Assembly: GCA_016703665.1 (NCBI GenBank)
Contig: JADJBS010000008.1
Span: 62,001-126,000, forward strand
Length of the DNA: 64,000 nt
Direction: 5' to 3'
Origin: Candidatus Defluviibacillus avedoerensis
Lineage (GTDB): Bacteria > Pseudomonadota > Gammaproteobacteria > Burkholderiales > Burkholderiaceae_C
Shown: in pieces, positions 49,149-59,044 of the stretch
Position numbering within the stretch: the stretch's first letter is position 1
Layout: each line of letters begins with the position of its first letter
Position numbers and translations under genes: made by a program
Notes under the pieces: generated by a model
Seen by the model: the letters and a program-made list of their open reading frames with translations, nothing else
The model's database searches: none
What the model was told of the DNA's origin: nothing

Positions 49149-49685
49149 ATGTTCCCCATAGACACCCTACTCGCCTATGTAGCAGCCTGCCTTGTCGTTG
49201 TCATCTCTCCAGGTCCTGACAACATATTAGCGGTCAGCAGGGGCTTGAGCCAAGGCAAGATGGCAGCAGGGCTCTCGTCGGCCGGTGCGGGCCTGGGTAT
49301 TCTGATCCACAGCCTTGCCGCCACCTTCGGCCTGTCTCTTCTCATTCAAGGCTCACCGCACGCATTCTGGATGATCAAGATCATTGGTGCACTTTACCTA
49401 TTATGGTTGGGTTACAAAGCGCTGGTGGCGGGAGATTTGATCTCATACGCGCCGACCGCGCAACTGCCGCTTCGCCAAGTGTTTGCAACTGGAATTCTGT
49501 CGAATGTATTGAACCCTAAACCTGGCCTGTTTATATTGGCTTTTTTGCCCCAGTTCGTCGATGCGGGGCGAGGCTCTGTGCCTGTCCAGATGCTGGCCTA
49601 CGGCGCCATTTTTGCCATGCTGACCGCGACGTTCTTTGCTGCGGGCTTGTATGTTCTGGCCTTGAAACAGCGCAGTACGCTTTGA
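49149..49685 (+). CDS. LysE/RhtB-family exporter, short form
   Basis: A 178-residue membrane protein that begins MFPIDTLLAYVAACLVVVIS and has the family motif SPGPDNILAVSRGLSQGKM, then LSNVLNPKPGLFILAFLPQF. Family members are about 205-210 residues. Here the expected region after TATFFAAG is about 30 residues short, ending YVLALKQRSTL, so it may have an internal deletion removing part of the last two helices. Members export amino acids; activity of this copy is doubtful. Confidence 0.82.
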   Translation: MFPIDTLLAYVAACLVVVISPGPDNILAVSRGLSQGKMAAGLSSAGAGLGILIHSLAATFGLSLLIQGSPHAFWMIKIIGALYLLWLGYKALVAGDLISYAPTAQLPLRQVFATGILSNVLNPKPGLFILAFLPQFVDAGRGSVPVQMLAYGAIFAMLTATFFAAGLYVLALKQRSTL

Positions 49686-49696
49686 ACTGAACGCCG

Positions 49697-50191
49697 ATGG
49701 ATCCACAACGCCGACTGTTCCTGCGTGGCCGCCCAAGTGCCCATCTCAGCACGCCAGCCCCAAGACCGCCTTGGGCTGCGACCGAAAGCACTTTTGTTGA
49801 ACGCTGCACCCGCTGCGAGGCCTGTCTTACCGCCTGCCCTGAGGGCATACTGGTTCGCGGCGATGGGGGGTTTCCGGAGGTGCGCTTCACCCTGGCTGGT
49901 TGCACCACTTGCGGCGCTTGTGCCAGTGCCTGCGAGCCAGGTGCCCTGTTGCGCCGACCTGGCCAAGCGGCCTGGCTCTGGCGAGCCAACATCGGCCCTG
50001 CTTGCCTTGCCTTCAACAAAGTGGAATGCCGCGTTTGTGGTGAGATGTGTGAAACAAATGCAATCCACTTCAAACCCAGCCTGGGCAGCGTCGCCAATCC
50101 AACACTTGACTTATCCCTTTGTACCGGTTGCGGTGCTTGCGTTGCTCCCTGCCCAACACAGGCCATTGCCATGAAAGACCCTGAACCATGA
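49697..50191 (+). CDS. napF: Ferredoxin-type protein NapF
   Basis: A 164-residue cytoplasmic iron-sulfur protein with four cysteine clusters: CTRCEACLTACPEG, CTTCGACASACEPG, CRVCGEMCETNAI and CTGCGACVAPCP. NapF is thought to help mature or load NapA in the cytoplasm. The N-terminal MDPQRRLFLRGR is typical. It sits 11 bases after the lysE-like gene and overlaps the nitroreductase gene by four bases, about 4 kb away from napDAGHBC. Confidence 0.9.
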   Translation: MDPQRRLFLRGRPSAHLSTPAPRPPWAATESTFVERCTRCEACLTACPEGILVRGDGGFPEVRFTLAGCTTCGACASACEPGALLRRPGQAAWLWRANIGPACLAFNKVECRVCGEMCETNAIHFKPSLGSVANPTLDLSLCTGCGACVAPCPTQAIAMKDPEP

Positions 50192-50805
50192 CCCATGCCA
50201 AAGACGCACCAGGCGCCACGGGCGTCAGTCAGGACTTGATTGAACTTGCCGAAAACCTGATCCAGACCCGCCAGCACATCGGACCCAAGCATCTGACAGA
50301 ACCGGGCCCATCGCGCGATCTGCTTTTGCGCCTGCTTGAGGCTGCTGCTGCTGCCCCCGACCATGCCCAGTTGCGTCCTTGGCGTTTCGTGGCTTTCGGC
50401 GAGCAATCGCGAGACAAACTAGCCGCCGCCTTTGCCGACGCCTTGCTGGAGCGCGACGCTACTGCCTTGCCAGAACAGCTGGAAGATGCCAGGCAAAAAG
50501 CCTATCGAAGCCCTACCCTGCTACTGGCAGTGGCTCGCCTCGCACCTCACAACCCGGATGTGGCTGACGCAGAGAAACTTATATCGCTGGGTTGCGCTGT
50601 CCAGAATTTGATGCTGTCAGCCTTGGCCCATGGTTTTGCCACCGGACTGACCAGTGGCAAAGCACTGACATCGCAGGCATTCCGGCAAGTTTGTGGCTTG
50701 GCAGAAGGGGAATTGGCCGTGTGTTTCGTCAGCATTGGAACCACCCGTAAATCACGCCCTCGAAAAATACGCCCAGCACCGCTGGACTTCGTCAGTTGGC
50801 TTTAA
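50188..50805 (+). CDS. Nitroreductase family protein (YdjA-like)
   Basis: A 205-residue FMN-dependent nitroreductase-fold protein. TRQHIGPKHLTEPGPS and LLEAAAAAPDHAQLRPWRFV match the YdjA subgroup; ALAHGFATGLTSGKAL is the second half. Physiological substrates of YdjA are unknown. It overlaps napF by four bases and is followed by the hemerythrin gene, suggesting a three-gene transcript related to nitrogen-oxide metabolism; that link is inferred. Confidence 0.88.
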   Translation: MTHAKDAPGATGVSQDLIELAENLIQTRQHIGPKHLTEPGPSRDLLLRLLEAAAAAPDHAQLRPWRFVAFGEQSRDKLAAAFADALLERDATALPEQLEDARQKAYRSPTLLLAVARLAPHNPDVADAEKLISLGCAVQNLMLSALAHGFATGLTSGKALTSQAFRQVCGLAEGELAVCFVSIGTTRKSRPRKIRPAPLDFVSWL

Positions 50806-50818
50806 GACACCGTTGCCA

Positions 50819-51394
50819 ATGAGTCATAAGATACAAATGCAGCAACTGATCTCCACCCCCGCCGTTGGTTTTGACCAGCCCTTTGAGATGCTGGATGCCT
50901 GCCATGATCGCGTAGACCGCACGCTGATACTGCTGCAACGCTTGGTCGCCCACATTGACAGCGAAGGCCATGACGCATCTTCACGATCTGCCGCCAATGA
51001 TGTCCTGCGCTACTTTGACTTGGCAGCGCCACACCATCACCTGGACGAAGAACGGCATGTGTTCCCACCTTTGATTGCCAGTGGAAAACCTGAGTGGGTT
51101 CGCGCGGTGAACACCTTGTTAAAGGACCACGCCGAGCTGCATCAGCTGTGGGCTGAACTTCGTCCCGTCATCCGGACGTGGACCTGTACAGAACCTGCAC
51201 CTGACCCTGTTTCCGAGCAAATGCGGCAGACGGTTAAGGCCTACTGTGATCGCTACAGTGAGCACAAATTGCTGGAGGATGGCACGGTATATCCCGCTGC
51301 GCGCGGTCTTATCCCCGGGTCAGAAGCTTTGCAAGTGATGGGGGCTGAAATGCGCGAGCGGCGACAGCATACCCCCGCACTTTCATCGCGATGA
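50819..51394 (+). CDS. Hemerythrin HHE-domain protein
   Basis: A 191-residue protein with hemerythrin-type histidines: DACHDRVDRTLILLQRLV, AAPHHHLDEERHVFPPLI, LLKDHAELHQLW and YSEHKLLEDGTVYP. These di-iron proteins bind oxygen or nitric oxide, or sense iron/redox state. It starts 13 bases after the nitroreductase gene. No membrane segment. The 3' end faces narL across 160 bases with no clear terminator. Confidence 0.88.
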   Translation: MSHKIQMQQLISTPAVGFDQPFEMLDACHDRVDRTLILLQRLVAHIDSEGHDASSRSAANDVLRYFDLAAPHHHLDEERHVFPPLIASGKPEWVRAVNTLLKDHAELHQLWAELRPVIRTWTCTEPAPDPVSEQMRQTVKAYCDRYSEHKLLEDGTVYPAARGLIPGSEALQVMGAEMRERRQHTPALSSR

Positions 51395-51554
51395 CGATGG
51401 CTGACCCTGTTACCCGTGCTCCAACACGGCCGATACGGCGTCAAAGTTCAATACCAGGATCTTCTTGAACACATTCATGACCGCAACCTCAAACCCAAGC
51501 AGGAAAGTGGAGCCGGTCTCCAAAGCAGATGCTTAAGTAAGCGGCACGACAACC

Positions 51555-52217
51555 TCACTTATGGATCGAAAGCGGCATCTGGTCCTGATTCACAGCCCAG
51601 ACGGCGGCTTCAAGGCGCGACTTGAAGTGCAGTTTCTTAAGCAGGTTGCGAATGTGCACCTTGACTGTACTTTCCATAATGTCTAGATCGCGGACGATCA
51701 ATTTGTTCGATTTGCCGGTGGCCAGGCACCGCAGGATCGCGGTTTCCCGCTCAGTGAGGTTGGCGCCGACGCGACGTTCAATCGCTGCCTCGTCGCGCAA
51801 GGCCATAGCCAGCAGGCTCGTGAGTTCAGGGCTGATCGCATTCTTGCCCTCAAGCACGCCAGCGATCATCCGCAAAATGTCCTCCGGGTCGTTGTCTTTG
51901 AGAATAAAACCGTCTGAACCTGCCCGGATCGCGGCGATCAGGTCGTCGGGTGAATTCGATACAGTCAGCACGATGATGCGCGCATCGACGCCGATGTCGC
52001 GCATGGTGCGCAATGTTTCCAGGCCGCCCATGCCATTCATGTTCAGATCCAGCAAGATCAGGTCGGGGTCGTGTCGCTGCGCCAGCTCAATGCCCTCCTT
52101 TCCGCCGGCAGCCTCGCCCACGACGTTGTAGCCATCTTCGAGTTCGAGTAATTGGCGTACGCCCCGGCGAAAAAGGGGGTGATCGTCAATGATCAGCACG
52201 CGGGTGGAGTCGGTCAT
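51555..52217 (-). CDS. narL: NarL-family nitrate/nitrite response regulator
   Basis: A 220-residue response regulator. Receiver domain with the phosphoacceptor Asp in DLILLDLNMNGMGGLET and acidic pair IIDDHPLFRRGV; LuxR-type DNA-binding domain LTERETAILRCLATGKSNKL, then STVKVHIRNLLKKLHFKSRL. It begins 13 bases after narX, so the two are cotranscribed. It probably binds the 7-2-7 site at 54210-54225 and controls the nap genes. Confidence 0.92.
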   Translation of the reverse strand: MTDSTRVLIIDDHPLFRRGVRQLLELEDGYNVVGEAAGGKEGIELAQRHDPDLILLDLNMNGMGGLETLRTMRDIGVDARIIVLTVSNSPDDLIAAIRAGSDGFILKDNDPEDILRMIAGVLEGKNAISPELTSLLAMALRDEAAIERRVGANLTERETAILRCLATGKSNKLIVRDLDIMESTVKVHIRNLLKKLHFKSRLEAAVWAVNQDQMPLSIHK

Positions 52218-52230
52218 AGGGTGCTCGGGT

Positions 52231-54093
52231 TCACAGGGTTTCGTGGGTAGATCGCCGTGCTTTTTGAGGCAGGAAAAGCAGGGTGATGACCGTGCCTTGG
52301 CCCGGGGCGGATTCGACCTCCAGCCGCCCGGCCAGAATCATGGCGCGGTCATTCATGATGTTGACGCCGAAGTGATTGGCAGGGGTGTGTTGCGGGTCGA
52401 ACCCTTTGCCATTGTCTTCAACCCGCACAGTCACGGTCTGAAAGGCATCAACAGAGACACTGACCTTGGCACTGGAAGCGTTGGCATGACGCTCGATGTT
52501 CGACAAGGCCTCGCGCACGATACGCAGCACATGCAACTCCTCGTTGGCAGACAGCACCATGCCTGACAGGCGGTTGTTCAACGAAACCGGGAAGCCAAGC
52601 TTTTGCACGAACTCATTCACCGTATCTTGCAAGGCCAAGTTGAGGCCTCGTTCGTCAATGCGCAGACGGAAGGTGACGATCAGTTCACGCAGTTCTCGAT
52701 AGGCCTCCGACAAGCCGCGCCTGAGCTCGTCTGCAATGGCGCGTGGGTCCAGGCCCTGATCTAGGCTCCGCTCCAAGCGCGTGACCTGGATCTTCAGGTA
52801 TGACAGCGATTGCGCAATCGAGTCGTGCAGTTCGCGGGCGATCACGGATCGCTCTTCCATCACGGCCAGGCGGTGCTTTTCTTCGGCCCGACGCATGTTG
52901 ATCAACGCGTTTGATATGTGATTGCCTACTGTTTCGATAATCCTGGCCTTCTCTACGGTCAGCGGCGTGTCGCTGTTTTTCAGTATGGGCAAAATGCCGC
53001 GCAGACGGTCCCCATCTCCAATGGGGATGGCAATCATTTGGGACAGAGCACCCTGCTGGAGCAGGGGCGCTTCAGCACGCATGAAGCAGGTTTTGCAGTC
53101 CTGGCGGCTACACAGTGCATGACGTTCTTCGCGGTTGAGGCCTGCACTGATGGTGTGTGCAGGGAACTGATGGTTCTCGCTGATGCAAAGCATGCTGTGG
53201 CCCAGCTCGAGTGCCGATTCGACCTCACCCAGTACCTCCTGAACCTGGTCTAGCGTAAGGTCAGTGGCGGACAGGCGCTGGCTCACACGATACAGAAGCT
53301 CAAGGGCTTCGTTGGTTCGCTGGATCTCACGGGTCTTTTCTTCGACTTTGTCCTCCAGATGGGCATACATGTTGGCGATTTCACCCACCATCACGTTAAA
53401 GGCTTGGCCAAGTCGACCGAGTTCGTCTCCGCCCACATGTTCAACCCGGGCAGTGAATGAGCCCTGTGTGACAACCTGTGCCGCATGCAGCAGTTGCGCC
53501 AGAGGCTTGATCAGTTGCTGGCGCAACATCCACAGAGTGAGCAGGCTGACGCTCACAATCAGTCCCAGCAGAATCATTTGGGCGATGCGCAGCCAGCGGG
53601 CGCGTTCTTCAAGCTCGTGCTCAATCAGATTCACCACCCGATCGATCTGATCGACGAAATCTGGAATTTCATTAGACATCTGGCGCAGTGCGCTGGCGTC
53701 ACCGTTTACCGCCTCCATCTCCAGCGCCCTGATTTGGGTGTTCCAGCGTTGCAACACGCTTTGTAACTCACGCACCGGCAAGGAGTCCGAACGGCCCTTG
53801 CTGCTGATGAAGCGCTCAAGGTTCAGCAGGCGTCGTTCAAAGACCTTGATGGTGTCCAGCCCCTGGGCTCGCTTCTCCGGTACCTGGACCTCGCTGAGTG
53901 TGCGGTAACTCAGAAAGCGTAAGGACCCCGACATGTTCACTGCGTTGGCGCGGCCACTGATATCGTCCGCAATCAACGCAGAGATAACGATCGAGCCAAG
54001 CGAAAGCAGTGCCAACACACCCATGGCAATGGCAGTGCGCACCAGTATGGAATCGCGCAGTGCGTGATGGATGGCTGGAAAAATACGGTACAT
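52231..54093 (-). CDS. narX: NarX-type nitrate/nitrite sensor histidine kinase
   Basis: A 620-residue membrane kinase. Helix 1 about residues 15-40; the periplasmic P-box VNMSGSLRFLSYRT with the ligand-binding Arg; helix 2 about 165-190; HAMP and signalling helix; a GAF-like region with a Cys cluster CSRQDCKTC; HisKA_3 box ERSVIARELHDSIAQSL with the phosphorylated His; then an HATPase with RVEDNGKGFDP. It senses nitrate/nitrite and phosphorylates NarL. It is divergent from napD. Confidence 0.92.
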   Translation of the reverse strand: MYRIFPAIHHALRDSILVRTAIAMGVLALLSLGSIVISALIADDISGRANAVNMSGSLRFLSYRTLSEVQVPEKRAQGLDTIKVFERRLLNLERFISSKGRSDSLPVRELQSVLQRWNTQIRALEMEAVNGDASALRQMSNEIPDFVDQIDRVVNLIEHELEERARWLRIAQMILLGLIVSVSLLTLWMLRQQLIKPLAQLLHAAQVVTQGSFTARVEHVGGDELGRLGQAFNVMVGEIANMYAHLEDKVEEKTREIQRTNEALELLYRVSQRLSATDLTLDQVQEVLGEVESALELGHSMLCISENHQFPAHTISAGLNREERHALCSRQDCKTCFMRAEAPLLQQGALSQMIAIPIGDGDRLRGILPILKNSDTPLTVEKARIIETVGNHISNALINMRRAEEKHRLAVMEERSVIARELHDSIAQSLSYLKIQVTRLERSLDQGLDPRAIADELRRGLSEAYRELRELIVTFRLRIDERGLNLALQDTVNEFVQKLGFPVSLNNRLSGMVLSANEELHVLRIVREALSNIERHANASSAKVSVSVDAFQTVTVRVEDNGKGFDPQHTPANHFGVNIMNDRAMILAGRLEVESAPGQGTVITLLFLPQKARRSTHETL

Positions 54094-54209
54094 GCCGATG
54101 CATTCGGGGGATACGAAACTGCTTTTGGAGGTATCTACAAAGTTCGGTTCACCGGCGGCAAGGTGAACGTAAGTGCTTGATTATCCAGGAATGACGCGCG
54201 CAATAGCTC

Positions 54210-54225
54210 TACCTCTTTGTAGGTA
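54210..54225. promoter_or_regulatory. 7-2-7 NarL/NarP-type binding site
   Basis: TACCTCT-TT-GTAGGTA matches the head-to-head heptamer pair (TACYYMT, two bases, complement) recognised by NarL/NarP, with one mismatch in the right heptamer. It lies in the 255-base gap between narX (leftward) and napD (rightward), 124 bases before the napD start. It probably controls one or both units. Confidence 0.7.
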
Positions 54226-54348
54226 GATCGACGCTTTCTTGCCCATTGGCAACGGCTTGAATCATGCGCATCGCTTCCTAGAATGACTTTGTTTCCACCG
54301 GGGCAAGACGCCTGCTCTTTGAAGTCTCCGGGTGGAGGGGGTCGCATC

Positions 54349-54609
54349 ATGAATATTTCCAGTGTCATTGTCATACCGAGGCCTGAACAGGTCGAACAGG
54401 TGCTTGCGCTGCTGCGCGTGCATAAGGGCGTTGAAGTTGCCGCTGTATCGCCTGAAGGAAAGATCATCGTCACCATAGAAGCCGATGGTGACAGCGAGAC
54501 CGTACAGGTCTACGAAACGATCAGTCTGATGGACGGCGTGATGTCGGCGTCCATGGTGTACCACCAAAAAGAAGACGAACCCGAAGCCGAAATCTTTGTA
54601 GAGGCTTAG
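54349..54609 (+). CDS. napD: NapA chaperone NapD
   Basis: An 86-residue cytoplasmic protein that binds the NapA Tat signal peptide and proofreads export. It begins MNISSVIVIPRPEQVEQVLA and has the ferredoxin-like beta-alpha-beta fold typical of the family. The ATG at 54349 has GGAGGGGG upstream. First gene of napDAGHB-cyt-napC; napA follows by 36 bases. Confidence 0.92.
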   Translation: MNISSVIVIPRPEQVEQVLALLRVHKGVEVAAVSPEGKIIVTIEADGDSETVQVYETISLMDGVMSASMVYHQKEDEPEAEIFVEA

Positions 54610-54645
54610 CCGCAGGGCTAGGCCGTAACGAATAGGAGAACTGCA

Positions 54646-57201
54646 ATGTCTGTAATCAAACTGATCCGACGCGATTTCATCAAGAGCAATGCTGTGGCTG
54701 CTGCTGCGGCGACTGCTGGCATGGCTGTACCCGGCGCTGTGATGGCACAGGCACGTGGGGGCGACGGTGTACGCTGGGACAAAGGCGTTTGCCGCTACTG
54801 CGGCACCGGCTGCGGCGTTCTGGTGGGTACCAAGGAAGGCAAGGTCGTGGCGACACAGGGTGACCCAGACGCACCTGTCAACAAAGGCCTGAACTGCGTC
54901 AAGGGTTACTTTCTTGCCAAAGTCATGTACGGGCAGGATCGCCTGACCAAGCCACTCTTACGCATGAAGGACGGCAAGTTCGACAAAAATGGCGAATTCG
55001 CACCCATCTCCTGGGATCAGGCTTTCGACCTCATGGCCGACAAGGTCAAGGCTACGCTGAAGAACCCGGACCAAGGGCAGCGCGGCGTTTGCATGTTTGG
55101 TTCTGGGCAATGGACAGTGTGGGAAGGCTATGCCGCTGCCAAACTCTGGAAGGCGGGCCTGCGCACCAACAGCCTCGACCCGAACGCACGTCATTGCATG
55201 GCCTCTGCCGTCACCGGCTTCATGCGGACATTTGGCATCGATGAACCCATGGGCTGCTATGACGATGCAGAGCATGCGGATGTCTTCGCGCTGTGGGGCT
55301 CGAACATGGCCGAGATGCACCCTATCCTCTGGTCGCGCATCACCAATCGCCGCCTCACGGCCAACCACGTCAAGATTCATGTGCTGTCGACCTTTTCGCA
55401 CCGCTCGTGCGAGCTGGCAGACAACGAGCTGATCTTCAAGCCCCAGTCGGATCTGGCCATCCTCAACTACATCTGCAACTACATCATCCAGACGGGTGCG
55501 GTCAACAAGGCCTTTGTCGACAAGAACTGTCATTTCTTTGAAGGTGTAACGGACATTGGCTACGGTCTGCGCCCGAATCACCCGCTGGAACAAGTGGCGA
55601 TGAACAATGGCTACCCTGGTGCCGATGGCAAGCCGAAGGGCGACCCGAACAAACACACGCCAATCAGCTTTGACCAGTTCGCCAAGTTCGTTTCGGAATA
55701 CACACTCGACAAGGCACATGAGATTTCTGGTGTGCCCAAGGACAAGCTTGAGGCCCTGGCCAAGGCTTATGCTGACCCGAAGATCAAGGTCGTTTCATAC
55801 TGGACCATGGGCTTTAACCAGCATACGCGCGGCACCTGGGTCAACAACATGATCTACAACGTGCACTTGCTGGTGGGCAAGATATCAGAACCAGGCAATG
55901 GCCCCTTCTCACTGACCGGCCAGCCCTCAGCCTGCGGAACAGCACGTGAGGTGGGCACCTTCGCCCATCGGTTGCCTGCCGACATGGTGGTGGTGAATCC
56001 GAAGCATCGAGAATTTGCCGAGAACACCTGGAAGCTGCCAGCTGGCACCATTCCCGACTGGGTTGGCTATCACGCTGTACTGCAGTCGCGCATGGCAAAA
56101 GATGGCAAGGTCGGGTTCCTGTGGACCACGACAACTAACAACATGCAGGCGGGCCCGAACATCAACGGCGAAATCTACCCCGGCTGGCGCAACCCCAAAT
56201 GTTTCACCGTGGTGTCCGACGTCTATCCGACCGTGTCAGCCATGTCTGCAGACCTGATTTTGCCCGCAGCAATGTGGATGGAAAAGGAAGGCATGTTTGG
56301 TAATGCCGAGCGGCGCGGGCAAATGTGGCGCCAGCAGGTCAAGGCGCCGGGTGACTGCAAGTCCGATCTGTGGCAATACATAGAATTCTCCAAGCGCTTC
56401 AAGGTCGAGGAGGTCTGGCCCGCCGATCTGCTCGACAAGAACCCACAGTACAAAGGCAAAACCCTGTATGACGTGCTTTACGCCAATGGCCAAGTCAATA
56501 TGTTCCCGAAAGAAGACGCGGCCAAGGTGAATGCACACGCCTGGGCTGGCTACACCAACGACGAAACAGAGGCATTCGGCTATTACGTCCAAAAGGGCCT
56601 GTTTGAGGAATATGCCCGTTTCGGGCGCGGCAAGGCTCATGACTTGAATAACTTTGACGAGTACCACAAGGCACGAGGCTTCCGCTGGCCAGTTGTGAAC
56701 GGCAAAGAGACCCTGTGGCGTTTCCGAGAGGGTTACGACTCATACGTCAAGAAAGGCGAAGGCGTCAGGTTCTATGGCTATCCGGACGGCAAGGCGAAAA
56801 TCTTCGCATTGCCCTACCAGCCCGCTGCGGAGATGCCAGACAAGGAATACGACCTCTGGCTGTGCACGGGCCGTGTGCTCGAACACTGGCATAGCGGCTC
56901 AATGACTCGTCGTGTACCCGAGTTGTACAAGGCTTTCCCCGATGCAGTTGTCTGGATGCATCCGAAGGATGCTGAAAAACGAGGTCTCAAACGCAACGAT
57001 GTTGTGAAGGTAAGTACCCGCCGCGGTGAAATTGAACTGCGCGTTGATACCAAGGGTCGCAACAAACCGCCGGAGGGTCTGGTCTTCATTCCCTTCTTTG
57101 ACGAGCACCGCCTGGTCAACAAGCTGACGCTGGATGCTACTTGCCCCATCTCGAAGGAGACTGACTTCAAGAAGTGTGCAGCCAAGGTGGTCAAGGCCTG
57201 A
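54646..57201 (+). CDS. napA: Periplasmic nitrate reductase catalytic subunit NapA
   Basis: An 851-residue Mo-bis-MGD reductase that reduces nitrate to nitrite in the periplasm. Tat signal [20 protein letters not shown]; 4Fe-4S ligands [10 protein letters not shown] and NCVKGYF; molybdenum Cys in [15 protein letters not shown] (about residue 185). The C-terminal MopB-type cofactor domain ([32 protein letters not shown]) is complete. Length is normal. Confidence 0.97.
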   Translation: MSVIKLIRRDFIKSNAVAAAAATAGMAVPGAVMAQARGGDGVRWDKGVCRYCGTGCGVLVGTKEGKVVATQGDPDAPVNKGLNCVKGYFLAKVMYGQDRLTKPLLRMKDGKFDKNGEFAPISWDQAFDLMADKVKATLKNPDQGQRGVCMFGSGQWTVWEGYAAAKLWKAGLRTNSLDPNARHCMASAVTGFMRTFGIDEPMGCYDDAEHADVFALWGSNMAEMHPILWSRITNRRLTANHVKIHVLSTFSHRSCELADNELIFKPQSDLAILNYICNYIIQTGAVNKAFVDKNCHFFEGVTDIGYGLRPNHPLEQVAMNNGYPGADGKPKGDPNKHTPISFDQFAKFVSEYTLDKAHEISGVPKDKLEALAKAYADPKIKVVSYWTMGFNQHTRGTWVNNMIYNVHLLVGKISEPGNGPFSLTGQPSACGTAREVGTFAHRLPADMVVVNPKHREFAENTWKLPAGTIPDWVGYHAVLQSRMAKDGKVGFLWTTTTNNMQAGPNINGEIYPGWRNPKCFTVVSDVYPTVSAMSADLILPAAMWMEKEGMFGNAERRGQMWRQQVKAPGDCKSDLWQYIEFSKRFKVEEVWPADLLDKNPQYKGKTLYDVLYANGQVNMFPKEDAAKVNAHAWAGYTNDETEAFGYYVQKGLFEEYARFGRGKAHDLNNFDEYHKARGFRWPVVNGKETLWRFREGYDSYVKKGEGVRFYGYPDGKAKIFALPYQPAAEMPDKEYDLWLCTGRVLEHWHSGSMTRRVPELYKAFPDAVVWMHPKDAEKRGLKRNDVVKVSTRRGEIELRVDTKGRNKPPEGLVFIPFFDEHRLVNKLTLDATCPISKETDFKKCAAKVVKA

Positions 57202-57263
57202 GCATCGACTGATACCGGATGACGCAGGAAGCCTCCTGGGGAATGGCTTCCTGTACCGAGAAC

Positions 57264-58112
57264 ATGACAATCACCACGCAAACAACGGGCACCGCCCGTC
57301 GACAGTTCATCACCGACACGGCACGCATGGCGTGTGGCGTCGGTCTGATCGGCGTTGGCCTTGGCCTGTATGCGCGTCACGCGACAGCTCTTCCCCCCGC
57401 TGCCATTCGTCCGCCTGGTGCCTTGCCTGAGGATCAGTTCTCCTCGGCGTGTATCCGCTGCGGCATGTGCGCGCGCGACTGTCCCTATGACATTCTTCAT
57501 TTGGCCAAGCCAGAGGAGCCGATGTCGACAGGAACGCCGTATTTCGTCGCTAGACAGGCGCCTTGCGAGATGTGTGACAACATTCCGTGCGTCAAGGCCT
57601 GTCCGACCGCAGCGCTCGATCATTCACTGAAGGACATCAACAAGGCCAAGATGGGGCTCGCGGTGCTGGTCGATCATGAAACCTGCCTGAATTTTCTGGG
57701 CCTTCGTTGCGACATCTGCTACCGCGTCTGTCCGGTGATCGACAAGGCGATTACCCTCGATCCGCAGACCAATGCCCGTACCGGTAAGCACACGCTGTTC
57801 ATCCCCGTGGTGCATTCCGATCACTGTACAGGTTGCGGCAAGTGCGAAAAATCCTGTCCCACCGAAGTTGCATCCATCAAGGTGTTCCCGCTCTACATGG
57901 CCAAAGGCCAGTTGTCAGCGCACTATCGACTGGGATGGATTGAAAAGGAAAAGGCCGGAGGCAGTCTCGTGGCGCCGGAGGTTGAGCACCGCTACAACAT
58001 GCCTGATGGCATGAAATATGAACATGGAAAAGGGCTGTCTGTCGTGCCTCAAGGTCAGGCTGGTGATGTACCTGCGCCGGCCATCAAGGCCTTGCGGGGA
58101 GACAAGCTATGA
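57264..58112 (+). CDS. napG: Quinol dehydrogenase ferredoxin subunit NapG
   Basis: About 282 residues. A Tat signal (TARRQFITDTARMACGVGLI) is followed by four [4Fe-4S] motifs: CIRCGMCARDCP, CEMCDNIPCVKACP, CDICYRVCP and CTGCGKCEKSCP. With NapH it passes electrons from the quinone pool to the nitrate-reducing chain. I chose 57264 as the start; in-frame starts at 57219 and 57243 are possible. Its stop overlaps napH by four bases. Confidence 0.92.
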   Translation: MTITTQTTGTARRQFITDTARMACGVGLIGVGLGLYARHATALPPAAIRPPGALPEDQFSSACIRCGMCARDCPYDILHLAKPEEPMSTGTPYFVARQAPCEMCDNIPCVKACPTAALDHSLKDINKAKMGLAVLVDHETCLNFLGLRCDICYRVCPVIDKAITLDPQTNARTGKHTLFIPVVHSDHCTGCGKCEKSCPTEVASIKVFPLYMAKGQLSAHYRLGWIEKEKAGGSLVAPEVEHRYNMPDGMKYEHGKGLSVVPQGQAGDVPAPAIKALRGDKL

Positions 58113-59008
58113 GTGCCCCGAGTCAAGTCATCGGTGCTGACGCAATTGCAGAGAAGGGTTGGCTCCAGGCCCACAAGTGGCTGATCCTGCGTCGGGCCAG
58201 CCAGATGGGCATCCTGCTTGTTTTTATGATGGGGCCCTGGTTTGGTCTTTGGGTCGTCAAGGGCAACTTGAACTACAGCTATACCCTGGGAATTCTCCCG
58301 CTGACCGATCCCTATCTGTTGCTGCAGTCCCTCCTGGCGTTCAGACTCCCCGAGACTCTGACCCTGGTCGGCGTCTTTCTCGTCATCCTGTTCTATGTGC
58401 TGGTTGGTGGCCGAAACTATTGTTCCTGGGTTTGCCCGGTCAATATGGTGACGGACTTTGCCAGTTGGCTGCGTCGGCGTTTCGGACTCAAGGCAGGCAT
58501 ACGTCTGTCATCGTCAACGCGCTATTGGATGCTGGGAATGACCCTGGTTGTCTCTGTCCTGACGGGAACCATCGCATGGGAGATGTTGAATCCTGTCTCG
58601 ATGTTGCATCGGGGACTGATCTTCGGCATGGGCTTTGCGTGGATGATCCTGCTTGCCGTTTTTTTGTTTGATCTGTTCGTGGCTCAGCGGGGCTGGTGTG
58701 GTCACGTCTGCCCAGTTGGTGCGTTCTATAGCCTGATCGGCAAGGCCTCCGTACTGCGCGTGCATTTGCCCAAGCGAGAGGCCTGCAACAACTGCATGGA
58801 TTGCTATGCGGTCTGTCCCGAATTCAAAGTCATCAAGCCTGCATTGAAGGCCGTCGATGGCGCGCCACCCATCATCTTCGATTCGCAGTGTACGAATTGC
58901 GGGCGCTGTATCGATGTTTGTTCTAAGGATGTGTTTGCCTTTGGACCACGTTTCAGGGTTTCCGTTGATTCATCCGTTGGCCGTATCGCGCAAGCGGTAC
59001 AGAAATGA
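58109..59008 (+). CDS. napH: Quinol dehydrogenase membrane subunit NapH
   Basis: A 299-residue protein with four membrane helices, two cytoplasmic-side CxxxCP motifs (CSWVCPVNMV, CGHVCPVGAF), and two C-terminal 4Fe-4S clusters (CNNCMDCYAVCP, CTNCGRCIDVCS). It anchors NapG and is a menaquinol/ubiquinol oxidising route independent of NapC. It overlaps napG and is 36 bases before napB. Confidence 0.94.
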   Translation: MSAPSQVIGADAIAEKGWLQAHKWLILRRASQMGILLVFMMGPWFGLWVVKGNLNYSYTLGILPLTDPYLLLQSLLAFRLPETLTLVGVFLVILFYVLVGGRNYCSWVCPVNMVTDFASWLRRRFGLKAGIRLSSSTRYWMLGMTLVVSVLTGTIAWEMLNPVSMLHRGLIFGMGFAWMILLAVFLFDLFVAQRGWCGHVCPVGAFYSLIGKASVLRVHLPKREACNNCMDCYAVCPEFKVIKPALKAVDGAPPIIFDSQCTNCGRCIDVCSKDVFAFGPRFRVSVDSSVGRIAQAVQK

Positions 59009-59044
59009 CCCCGTCATCCACTTTCCCTCAGGTAGGAGTTCATC

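Noticed and set aside
54165..54190. FNR site upstream of napD (TTGATTATCCAGGA)
   Set aside because: Only the left half matches TTGAT; the right half does not resemble ATCAA, so it was not annotated.
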